Of a stretch of 64,000 bases of DNA, positions 29,839 through 37,211 are shown piece after piece (within the stretch, counting starts at the first letter, position 1; every line of letters begins with the position of its first letter). The stretch comes from Streptomyces sp. CB02056 (GTDB taxonomy: Bacteria > Actinomycetota > Actinomycetes > Streptomycetales > Streptomycetaceae). The notes beneath the pieces were generated by a model, which worked only from the letters and a program-made list of their open reading frames with translations, ran no database searches and was not told where the DNA came from. The stretch covers positions 63,495-127,494 of the forward strand of contig NZ_LIPD01000011.1 of assembly GCF_001905545.1 (NCBI RefSeq), read 5' to 3'. Made by a program: the position numbers and the translations under genes.

Positions 29839-30372
29839 GAGCTTCCCCTTCTCTCGGACTGGGTGGTGACCCTGGGGCAAGGGTGACAGCAGTGTTGGGT
29901 GTGGCGGCAGAGCGTGCGGGGCGGTGCGCGAAGCACTCAGAACCAGACGGCGAAGAGGCGCTCAAGACGACACACCGCCCGGAAGACCACGATCCGTAGC
30001 CAGTGGGTAAGCGACCGTACTCCGCCCGCAGAAGTCGGACCCGCGAGCTGGCCAGCATCATCGATGCAGTGGCCGTCGGGATTGCGTGGTGGTGCTTGAT
30101 GAAGGGCCGCCAGATCCTGGTCACCGGCAGTAGCTGCGGCGGGGTGATCGGCCTGGGGACCATTTTTGGGACCACGCCCGATGGGTGCTCAGAACGCTGA
30201 TGGGCGAAAACGGACGCTCGTGTGCAAAGTAAACAATGAGCCACTGTCAGTTCCGCGCCGCACTGCTCTCGAAGAAATCTTCCAACTCACTTTCACCTCA
30301 AGGTAGTTGAGCAACAAAAAGCCGAGGCTTCAAGGCCTCGACTGTCGACAATAATTTAACCCCTTGACTGGG
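29839..30372. other. Integrase-relic upstream region, low-GC stretch, no gene
   Basis: 534 bp without a credible gene. The first 80-100 bp resemble the integrase 1 upstream region. From about 30200 to 30365 base composition is near 50 percent GC, well below the surroundings, as is common next to attachment sites. A small hairpin (CGAGGC at 30323-30328 with GCCTCG at 30335-30340) lies just before att copy 2. Confidence 0.5.
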
Positions 30373-30406
30373 GGTCAAGGGGTCGCAGGTTCAAATCCTG
30401 TCGTCC
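30373..30406 (+). repeat. Attachment site copy 2: tRNA-Pro(GGG) 3' fragment
   Basis: Identical over 34 bp to 17949-17982. Here the anticodon arm is intact (CTTGA-CTGGGGG-TCAAG, 30363-30379, anticodon GGG), identifying the target as tRNA-Pro. The D-arm and 5' acceptor strand are absent; AT-rich DNA replaces them. The acceptor has CTGAC where copy 1 has CCGAC. It is the right boundary of the island. Confidence 0.8.
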
Positions 30407-30426
30407 TGACAGTGATGTCGGTTGTG

Positions 30427-30460
30427 AGAGCCGGTACTTGGGAAACCGAGTGCCGGCTCT
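30427..30460 (+). terminator. tRNA-associated intrinsic terminator, copy 2
   Basis: AGAGCCGGTAC (30427-30437) pairs with GTGCCGGCTCT (30450-30460) with one G-T wobble and a 12-base loop, followed by TTTCT. Compared with copy 1, one base pair has changed on both strands (G-C to C-G), so the two copies diverged while keeping the stem. Confidence 0.65.
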
Positions 30461-31010
30461 TTCTGTTGTGGTGTCGGCTGGTGGTCGCCGGACCGCATCG
30501 GCCAGGGTGTGGGCGGTCCTTCTGGTCGGCTGGTAAGCGGGCAGTTGCCGGTGGAAGTGCGGGCGCTGGGCGCGGCAGACGGGGTGGCCGAGGACGGTGT
30601 GGTCGGTACTGTCGAGGATCCAGGTGATGGCGTCGAAGGCTGCGCGGGCGGCGGGTTTCGTGAACGGGTTGGGCGAAGTGTCGCGGCTGCGGCGCTGGTG
30701 CTGTTCGGGCTGTTGGTCGTTTCGGTCGTCGGCGGTCTCGACGGCGGCGAGTTGGTGATGGTCTCGGCGAGGGCGGCCTTTGTCAGGTGGGGGCGTCGAG
30801 GGCGTGCAAGGTGTGGTCGGTTTGGCGGGTGGATTCCGGCAGGGGCTGTAGGGGATGACCAGCGAGTCGTCGTTGGGCGGGTTCGGGTTGGCGACCTTGG
30901 TGAACTGTTTGTGGTTCTGTTTGCGGCGCCGGCCCTCGGTGTTGGGATTCAGGGAGTCGGCGGGGGGATGGAGGGGGCCGCCCGGGCGGTCGGGGCGGGT
31001 GGGGGGTGGG
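30461..31010. other. 550 bp without a recognisable gene; degenerate coding-like DNA
   Basis: On the minus strand a frame lacking a start codon stays open across most of the stretch and has GC-rich third positions in parts (for example AAFDAITWILDSTDHTV around 30600-30650). The quality of the signal switches frame midway. It may be the decayed end of an old gene at the island boundary. The last 100 bp next to the permease are Gly/Val-coding low-complexity GGTGG repeats. No function can be assigned. Confidence 0.35.
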
Positions 31011-31754
31011 TCAGAGGTGGGGGGTGCGGGTGAAGTGGTGGGTGGCGGTGGTGAAGAGGAGGGTGCACCAGGCGGTGGTGGTGAGGGTGGGGAGGGTGGG
31101 GGAGGGGGCGGCGGAGAGGCGGGTGACGGCGGAGGCGGGGAGCCAGGGGGAGATGTCCCAGCCCTTGGTGGCGGCGAGGGCGGTGAGGGCGGACTCGGCG
31201 ACCAGGGTCCACCCCAGGACTGTTCCCAGGGCTGCCGCGGTCGACCGCAGGAGCAGGCCGGTGGTGGAGCCTAGGACCGTGTAGGCGGGCATCGCCGCGA
31301 GCAGGCGCAGGGTGGTGGACGGGGCTCCGTCCCAGTGGGGTGGGGAGCCGTGGCGTGCGGTGGTCAGGGTGGTGGTCGCCGCGCAGGTGGCCCAGACGGT
31401 GGCGGCGACCAGCAGGGACAGGAGGGCCAGCCCGGCGAGCTTGCCGGTGACGAGTGCGCCGCGGGCCGGCTGGCGGACCAGCAGGTTCCGCCAGGTGCCC
31501 TCGCGGTACTCCTGGCAGAAGGCGTTGGCGGCCACGCACATCATGACCAGGCCGATCAGGGGTGTGGCGGTACGGGCGGGGCCGAGCAGGTCCACCGGGC
31601 CGGGGTCGTCCCGGAGGGCGGCGGTGCCGGCGGCGGTGCCGGCGGCGACCGCGGCGGTGGCCGCCGCGACGGAGCCGAGGAGCGGCCAGAGCAGCCGCGG
31701 CCGGAGCAGTTTGACCAGCTCGCTGCGGAACGCCTGGTGCACGCGGGTCAGCAC
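31011..31754 (-). CDS. ABC-2 type transporter permease (likely bacteriocin immunity/export)
   Basis: 247 aa with about six hydrophobic helices. The N-terminus FRSELVKLLRPRLLW and the conserved ANAFCQEYREGTWRNLL segment are typical of ABC-2 permeases of the BcrB/LanEFG kind. The start overlaps the end of the upstream ATPase gene by 7 bp, so the pair forms one transporter. It is the last gene of the minus-strand operon that begins with the circular bacteriocin precursor. Extra ABC transporters at the end of such operons usually raise producer immunity, which I infer here. Confidence 0.82.
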   Translation of the reverse strand: MLTRVHQAFRSELVKLLRPRLLWPLLGSVAAATAAVAAGTAAGTAALRDDPGPVDLLGPARTATPLIGLVMMCVAANAFCQEYREGTWRNLLVRQPARGALVTGKLAGLALLSLLVAATVWATCAATTTLTTARHGSPPHWDGAPSTTLRLLAAMPAYTVLGSTTGLLLRSTAAALGTVLGWTLVAESALTALAATKGWDISPWLPASAVTRLSAAPSPTLPTLTTTAWCTLLFTTATHHFTRTPHL

Positions 31755-32761
31755 GGGACAGCTGTCCTCTCGGTCGGGCTGGTCGGGCGAGGAGGGGCGG
31801 TCGGTGCGGGCCCGGCGCCGGTGACCAGGGCGAGGAAGGCCTGCTCCACGGAGGTCCGTCGGACGGCCAGGTGGGCGAGGGTCACGCCGCCCGCCGCCGC
31901 GATCCGGTTCAGTTCGGCGGCCGCGTCGGCGGGGGCCTCGACCAGCAGCAGCCCGTCCTCGTGGCGGTTGGGGTACCCGGCCCCGTTCAGCACGTCGTGG
32001 AGGGCCGCGCCGTCGGCGGCGGACTCCGGGGCCAGTTCGACGACGGCCGTCCGGGAGGCGGTCAGCTCCGCCCTGCCGCCCTGGAACAGCACCCGGCCCC
32101 GGTGCATCAGGACGAAGCGGTCGCAGATCGCGTCCAGTTCGTTGAGCTGGTGGCTGGAGACCAGCACGGTGGCGCCGGCGTCGGCCAGGGACCGCAGCAG
32201 CTCCCGGAGTTGGAGGATGCCGATCGGGTCGAGCCCGTTCATCGGCTCGTCCAGGACGAGCAGCCGGGGCTCGGGGAGCAGGGCCGCGGCGATGCCGAGC
32301 CGCTGGCGCATGCCGAGCGAGTACCCGCCCACCGGTCGGCCGGCGTGGGCGGTGAGGCTGACCTGCTCCAGCACCTCGTCGACCCGGCCGCGGGGGATGC
32401 CGCCGAGTTCGGCGAGCACCCGCAGGTTGGTGCGGGCGTCGAGCCGCCGGTAGAGCGCGGGTTGTTCGATCAGCGCGCCGACCGCGTGGAGGTAGCGCTC
32501 GGGCCGGTCCAGCGGGTGCCCGAGGACGGTGCCGGTGCCCGCGTCGGGGCGGTCCAGGCCCAGCAGGACGCGCATGGTGGTGGTCTTGCCGGAGCCGTTG
32601 GGCCCGATCAGCGCGGTCAGCGAGCCGGCGGGGACGGTCAGGTCGACGCCGTCGAGGGCGGTGAGGGCGCCGTAGCGGCGGCGCAGTCCGCGGACCTCGA
32701 CCGCCGGGCCGGCCGTCCGGGCGCTGGGAGGGGCGCTGGGAGGGGCGCTGGGAGGGGTCAT
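31748..32761 (-). CDS. ABC transporter ATP-binding protein (BcrA-like)
   Basis: 337 aa; its ATG overlaps the stop of the preceding ATPase gene by 4 bp. Walker A GPNGSGKT, Q-loop IEQPALY, signature YSLGMRQRL, Walker B LLVLDEPMNGLD and switch His in SSHQLNE are all present. A C-terminal extension of about 90 residues after the nucleotide-binding domain is usual in the BcrA/lantibiotic-immunity subfamily. The first residues repeat APPSAPPSA, encoded by a short tandem repeat at 32726-32758. It pairs with the following permease. Confidence 0.88.
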   Translation of the reverse strand: MTPPSAPPSAPPSARTAGPAVEVRGLRRRYGALTALDGVDLTVPAGSLTALIGPNGSGKTTTMRVLLGLDRPDAGTGTVLGHPLDRPERYLHAVGALIEQPALYRRLDARTNLRVLAELGGIPRGRVDEVLEQVSLTAHAGRPVGGYSLGMRQRLGIAAALLPEPRLLVLDEPMNGLDPIGILQLRELLRSLADAGATVLVSSHQLNELDAICDRFVLMHRGRVLFQGGRAELTASRTAVVELAPESAADGAALHDVLNGAGYPNRHEDGLLLVEAPADAAAELNRIAAAGGVTLAHLAVRRTSVEQAFLALVTGAGPAPTAPPRPTSPTERTAVPC

Positions 32762-33504
32762 GGTGTGGCGGGCTCCGTGCTGGCCGGGTGGGTCGGGGAG
32801 TCGGCGGTGGTGAGGAGGGTGCCGGTCGGGTCGAGGCGGTGCAGCGCGGCGGTGGCCGTCTCGCCGTCGAGCCGGAGGTCGTGGCGGACGGCGCCGTGGT
32901 CCAGGACGACCAGCCGGCTCACCAACTCGTCGGCCCAGCCGAGGTCGTGGGTGCAGAACAGGACGGTGCGCCCCTGGTCCCGCCAGTCGGCGGCGGCGGC
33001 CCGGAGCGCGCCGGCCGCGCCGCTGTCGAGGCCGTTGGTCGGCTCGTCGAGCAGGAGCAGCCGGGGCCGGTGCACGGTGGCGACGAGCAGGCCGAGCTGC
33101 TTGCGGATGCCGAGCGAGAGCTCCCGGACGAGGGCGTCCGGGCGGTCCTCCAGGGCGGTGCCGGCCAGCGCGGCGAGGGCCTCCCGCACCGGGGCGTCGT
33201 ACAGCCTGGCCGCTAGGACCAGCTGCTCACGGACGGTCAGGTAGTCGTAGAGCGGCGGTTCGGCGGGGGCGTAGCCGCGCTCGGCCCGGACGGCGAGCGC
33301 GGTGGCCGGCCGGCCGGCGACGGCGACCCGGCCCGAGGTGGGTTCCTCCAGCCCGGCGAGCAGCCGCAGCAGGGTGGTCTTGCCCGACCCGTTGTGGCCG
33401 ACCAGGGCGACGAACTCGCCCTCCCCGACGGTGAGTCCGACCTCGGCGAGGGCGGTGTGCCCGGCGTACCGGACACTGGCGGATTCGACGGCGATCACGG
33501 GCAC
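32758..33504 (-). CDS. ABC transporter ATP-binding protein (bacteriocin export/maturation)
   Basis: 248 aa from a GTG that overlaps the end of the upstream membrane gene by 10 bp. It has Walker A GHNGSGKT, signature LSLGIRKQL and Walker B LLLLDEPTNGLD followed by CTHDLGW. It lies directly after the large membrane protein gene, so those two probably form the core transporter. Circular bacteriocin clusters need an ATPase together with membrane proteins for cyclisation-coupled export; this is the best candidate here. Confidence 0.87.
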   Translation of the reverse strand: MPVIAVESASVRYAGHTALAEVGLTVGEGEFVALVGHNGSGKTTLLRLLAGLEEPTSGRVAVAGRPATALAVRAERGYAPAEPPLYDYLTVREQLVLAARLYDAPVREALAALAGTALEDRPDALVRELSLGIRKQLGLLVATVHRPRLLLLDEPTNGLDSGAAGALRAAAADWRDQGRTVLFCTHDLGWADELVSRLVVLDHGAVRHDLRLDGETATAALHRLDPTGTLLTTADSPTHPASTEPATP

Positions 33505-35133
33505 ACCTTCCGGATTCGGAGATCACTTCGGGCCGCGAACCGCAGGACGGCCAGCAGCAGGGCCAGGTCGAGCAGGCAGGCCGCCGCCTCGACGGCCCCG
33601 CCGGTGCCGGTGGCCGAGCGGAGTAGCGGCCCGGCCGCCGCGGGGGCGGCCAGCACCGCGGCCAGCAGGCCCTCCACGGTCTCGGCCGCGCCGGAACGGG
33701 CGGCCCGGCCGTCGGCGAAGCCCTCGGCGGCCGGGGTCAGGAAGGCGGCGGCCACCAGCGCGCAGCTTCCGGCCAGCAGCGCGACGGGGAGGGCGAGCAG
33801 CGCGCCCGCGGTCACGCTCCCGCCGCCGACCAGCAGCAGCCCGAGGTACAGCGGTACGACCGGTACGGCCGCGACGGCGCAGCAGGAGGCCACCTTCCCG
33901 GCCAGGATCCGGCCGAACGGCACCGGCGCCTGGCGGAGCAGGTCGAGCGACCGCTGCTCGGCCTCGACCCCCGCCACCTGGGCCACCACGGTGGACAGTG
34001 CCAGGAACACGGCGAGCGCCAGCGGAACGCTCCAGGCGCCCAGCGGGAGCCGCCACGGCGGTTCGCCGCCGTGGCCGAGCCGGACCCCCGCGCCGAGCGC
34101 CGCCAGGGCGAGGCCGACCAGGGCCGTCCGGAACAGCGCGCCGGTGCTGGCGACGGGGCGGCGGCGCAGCGCCAGCAGGTCCTTGGCCGCGGGCAGCAGC
34201 ACCGGTGGCACCCGGTCGAGCAGGGTGCTGGAGGTGTGTGCGGCGGCCGCGGGCCCGCCGGGGACGGCGGGGCGGAGCGCGCCGCGGGCGGCGGCCCGGC
34301 GCAGCAAGGAGGTGGGCGAGGCCGCCGAGCAGCAGCAGGGCCGAGCACCAGCCGAGCAGGGCCGTCCCGAGCCGGTCGGGGTCGAGCAGGCGGTCCCAGA
34401 GGTCCGGGCGGAGGCGGGCCACGGCGGAGCGCAGCGCCGCCCCGTACTCCTCGGGTTCGGCCCGGCCGGACAGGTGGAGGCGGTCGGCGAGCGGTCCGAG
34501 GACGAGCCCGAGGGCGGACAGCCCCGGCAGCAGGACGCCGAGCGCGGCGAGCGGCAGGGCCCGGCGCGGGCCCAGCATCAGCGCGGCGGTCGCGGCCACG
34601 TGGCCGAGCGCTCCGGCCAGCGCGGATCCGGCGACGGCGGTGAGCACGGCGGGCAGCAGGGCCCGGCCCGCGGGGGAGGCGGCCAGCCAGGGGCCGGCCG
34701 CCAGGCCCGCGACCGCCACGGAGCCGACGGCCCCGGCCAGGGCGGGCAGCCAGAGGCGGGCCAGGAACACGGACTGCTGCGGCACCCGCCAGGAGAGCAG
34801 GACGGCGCGGTCGGGCGGATCGAGCAGCAGCCGGGCCTGGTTGGGCCGCGCCGAGAGCAGGTGGCCGGCGACCAGCACCACCACCACCGACCAGCAGGCG
34901 CCGGACACGACGGTGCCGTCCTCGGGGCCGACCGGGAAGACCCGGCCGAGCGCCGAGCCGATCCCCCAGAGCAGGGCCGCGACGGTGGCCAGGCCGACGC
35001 CGACGGCCAGCGCGAGCACGGCCCGGGCCGGCGGGGCGAGGGTGCGCAGCCCCGGGAGGCGGTTGCGCCGGCGCCGCAGGTCGGCGTCGACCAGGGCCAG
35101 CCCGGCGGTCCAGGCGAGTCGGCGGCCGTCCAT
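33495..35133 (-). pseudogene. Large polytopic membrane protein (ABC-2-like), apparent single-base frameshift
   Basis: The ATG at 35133 overlaps the previous stop as TGATG. The frame encodes about 275 residues with several hydrophobic helices (MDGRRLAWTAG ... LLLLGGLAHLL); near 34306-34312 the plausible sequence moves to the next frame and continues (LRRAAARGALRPA ... DLRIRKVCP) to a stop at 33495. The total, 1639 bp, is one base over a multiple of three. Repaired, the product is about 545 aa with roughly 12 membrane helices, a probable ABC-2-type permease partner for the ATPase that follows. Either the gene is broken, or the base is a sequencing error in a GC-rich tract. The operon around it looks intact, which favours an error or a recent mutation. 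Confidence 0.7.
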
Positions 35134-35555
35134 CAGTCCCGCCGGCCGGTGAGCAGGGCGACCGCGCTGGCCGCGACGACCAGGACGCAGAAGCCGGCGG
35201 CCGTCCCGTTGAGTCCGGCGGCGGCGGGCAGCCGGAAGCCCGCCACCCCGAGCGGCATGCAGACCAGGGCCGAGAAGCCGAACAGCAGCCAGCGGCCGGT
35301 GGAGGCCAGGGCGACCACCGCGCCGAGGGCGAGCAGCAGGACGGCGGCCGCCAGCCAGCCCCAGTTGAGCAGGTCCTGGGTCTGCACCACCGTCGACCGG
35401 GCGGCGTCGACGACCCGGTCGGCCCGGTCGACCGCGGCCAGGGTGTCCGGCCGGCTCGTCCAGTACCAGACCGTCCGGACCCCGGCCAGGACGGCGGCGG
35501 CCACGGCCAGCAGGCCGGCCACGGCCGCACCGGTCGGCTTGATCTGCGATACCAC
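35133..35555 (-). CDS. Small membrane protein of the bacteriocin operon
   Basis: 140 aa from a GTG at 35555 preceded by AGGAG 11 bp upstream; a longer version from 35615 is possible. Four hydrophobic helices are visible, with a hydrophilic loop between the first two (YWTSRPDTLAAVDRADRVVDAAR). The stop overlaps the next start (TGATG). I do not recognise a family. Small integral membrane proteins in circular bacteriocin operons commonly act in immunity or secretion, which is the likely role by context. Confidence 0.7.
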   Translation of the reverse strand: MVSQIKPTGAAVAGLLAVAAAVLAGVRTVWYWTSRPDTLAAVDRADRVVDAARSTVVQTQDLLNWGWLAAAVLLLALGAVVALASTGRWLLFGFSALVCMPLGVAGFRLPAAAGLNGTAAGFCVLVVAASAVALLTGRRD

Positions 35556-35657
35556 GGTGATGTCGGCTCCTCGGTCGTGCGGGGTCGTACGGGTCGTACG
35601 GGGTCGTTCTCTCAAGCGGTGCGGGCGGCGCGGGCCCGGTCCCGGCCCGGCGCGGGC

Positions 35658-36276
35658 TCAGCGCGGGATCAGGCAGAGCGCGAGGAGCACCGCCGTGGGC
35701 GCGAGCGCGGCCGCCGCGCTGCGGGCGGGGCTCAGGCCGGTGCTGCGGCGCAGGACCTCGGTGAACCGCGAACAGCACGACCAGGCCGAGGTCGGCGCTG
35801 CCCAGCGCGTCCACCAGGCCGTCCCAGGAGGGGCGGCCGACCAGGGCGGCGCCCGCGCCGAGCAGCAGCAGCTTGCCCACGAAGTAGAGGGCGGCCACCG
35901 TGCCGACGGTCGCGCGGTCCCGGGCGAAGCCGTCGCGGGCGCCGGCCAGTCGGCAGGCGGCGGCACCGGCGGCGCCGGCGAGCAGGACGGCCAGCAGCAC
36001 GCCGATCGCGCCGAGCACCGATCCGAACAGCCAGCCCGCCCAGACGCCGGCCTTCACTGCGCCCGGTGCCGCGTCGGGGATCTTCTCCAGGACGGCCGCG
36101 CGGTAGCGGTCCAGGAGGCCGAGACCGGCCAGGGGTTGGACGAGGACGGCGAGCGCCAGGGCGACGCGGTGGCGCAGGCGCCCGGCCCGGCCGTCGTCCC
36201 GGCCGTCGTCCCGGCCCTCGGGCGCGGCCTCCGGATCGAGCAGGGGACGGTGGTCCGTCGTGGTGGTCAAGGTCAT
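35658..36276 (-). pseudogene. Membrane protein of the bacteriocin operon, apparent single-base frameshift
   Basis: The ATG at 36276 overlaps the SpoIIM-like gene stop as ATGA. About 170 residues with membrane helices (for example LRHRVALALAVLVQPLAG, VGTVAALYFVGKLLLLG) run to LGLVVLFA near 35770. There the coding signal moves to the next frame (FTEVLRRSTG ... VLLALCLIPR) and stops at 35658. The length, 619 bp, is one base over a multiple of three; an extra G in GCGGTTCACC near 35766 would explain it. Repaired, it is about 205 aa with about five helices. This is the same type of error as in the gene at 33495-35133. Confidence 0.68.
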
Positions 36277-36815
36277 CGGGGGCTCACCCACGTTTCCACG
36301 CCCGCGGCCACGGCGAGCGCGGCCAGCGAGGTTCCGAAGAGGACAGCGGCGTCGACCACGTGCTGGCTGAACGGGGCGCCCCGTCCGGACACCAGGCGGC
36401 GGGACAGCCCGAGCGCCGGGGCCAGGCCGGCCGCGACGGCGAGGCCGAGGGCCGGCAGTTCGAGCACCGCGTGCGGTCCGACGGCCCGCAGCAGTTGGCT
36501 CCCGCCCAGCGCGTACGCGTGCCCGATCAGCACGCCGACACCGAGGCCGGAGAGCAGCGAGAAGGCGACCGTGGTCAGGCCGAGGGTGGCGACTCCGCTG
36601 AAGGCCAGCGCGGCCACCTTGGCGTTGTTGAGGAAGACCTCGAGCCACAGGCCCGGACCGGCGGGTTTGGGTTCCACGCGGACGGCGGACTCGATGCCGC
36701 CCGAGCAGGAGATCCCGATCGCCATGCAGGCGAACCAGAGCAACTGCCCGGCGGCCACGGCCCAGCGCTGCCGGGCCCAGGCGGCTGCGAGCCCTCCGCG
36801 GACTCCCGCGATCAC
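36273..36815 (-). CDS. Stage II sporulation protein M-like (SpoIIM/DUF95) membrane protein
   Basis: 180 aa from a GTG at 36815 with GGGGAGGG just upstream. Five hydrophobic helices. The segment VFLNNAKVAALAFSGVATLG and the later HAVLELPALG are the hallmarks of the SpoIIM/DUF95 family (FxNN near the start of a helix, then a conserved Glu in an LPA context). A DUF95 protein encoded next to the precursor is a defining feature of circular bacteriocin clusters, where it is required for maturation or secretion. It follows the precursor by 82 bp and is coupled to the next gene by ATGA. Confidence 0.85.
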   Translation of the reverse strand: MIAGVRGGLAAAWARQRWAVAAGQLLWFACMAIGISCSGGIESAVRVEPKPAGPGLWLEVFLNNAKVAALAFSGVATLGLTTVAFSLLSGLGVGVLIGHAYALGGSQLLRAVGPHAVLELPALGLAVAAGLAPALGLSRRLVSGRGAPFSQHVVDAAVLFGTSLAALAVAAGVETWVSPR

Positions 36816-36897
36816 GTCGTCCCTCCCCAAGTCGTCTGCTGCACACGGCCGGTGGGCCGGACCCCGCCGGTGCGGCGGGGTCCGGCCGGCGCCCGGG

Positions 36898-37182
36898 TCA
36901 GGCGATGATGGCGCGGCGGCCGCCGGCGGTGATCGCCTTCTTGAGCATCCACATGGCCACGCCGCCGGCGGCGGTGACGCCACCGAACAGCGAGAGGGCG
37001 GCGGCGACGTCGGTGCCGGCCTCGATGGCGGTCAGCACGCGGTCGGCGCTCTTGCACTCCAGGCCGAAGTAGCCGGTCAGCACGTCAGGGGTGGTGGCGG
37101 CCAGCAGGAGCGGGGCGCTCAGACCGGCAACGGCCGCGCCGGCGGCGGCGATGCGCTTCTTCGGGGTCGAGAAAACGGACAT
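36898..37182 (-). CDS. Circular bacteriocin precursor (AS-48/carnocyclin/uberolysin-like)
   Basis: 94 aa from the ATG at 37182, with CTGGAG six bases upstream. The N-terminal part is basic then hydrophobic (MSVFSTPKKRIAAAG). The C-terminal 60 residues match circular bacteriocins: VLTAIEAG parallels the VEAG/INAG segment, LSLFGGVTAAGG parallels the LGGVT segment of carnocyclin, MLKKAIT the basic helix, and the end GGRRAIIA parallels GKRAVIA of AS-48. Cleavage after residue 34 would release a peptide starting with Leu, as in most members, of exactly 60 residues, the size of carnocyclin A; head-to-tail joining would be Leu35 to Ala94. The cut site is inferred. A single Cys at mature position 9 is unusual. 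The product would permeabilise Gram-positive membranes. Confidence 0.85.
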   Translation of the reverse strand: MSVFSTPKKRIAAAGAAVAGLSAPLLLAATTPDVLTGYFGLECKSADRVLTAIEAGTDVAAALSLFGGVTAAGGVAMWMLKKAITAGGRRAIIA

Positions 37183-37211
37183 GTTAATCTCCAGTTCGCC
37201 ACTTTTAGGGA

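Larger units (their letters stand above)
17983..30406. mobile_element. Tandem integrated defence element at tRNA-Pro (12.4 kb)
   Basis: The segment is bracketed by two direct copies of a 34-bp tRNA-Pro 3' sequence. It contains integrase 2, a Fic gene, a complete jetABCD operon and an integrase relic at the right end. No replication, transfer or conjugation gene is visible, so it is an integrative genomic island or a decayed AICE-like element. The left neighbour, with integrase 1 and the DISARM-like cassette, ends at the first att copy. The arrangement is a tandem accretion of islands at one tRNA locus. Confidence 0.7.

Noticed and set aside
30509-31033. A Val/Gly-rich 174-aa plus-strand protein
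   Set aside because: Its sequence is compositional noise from GGT/GTG-rich DNA, with no ribosome site or domain.
33523-36846. A single 1107-codon minus-strand protein covering several bacteriocin membrane genes
   Set aside because: Only parts of it look like membrane protein. The rest is shadow sequence, and the real genes have their own starts, overlaps and stops in other frames.
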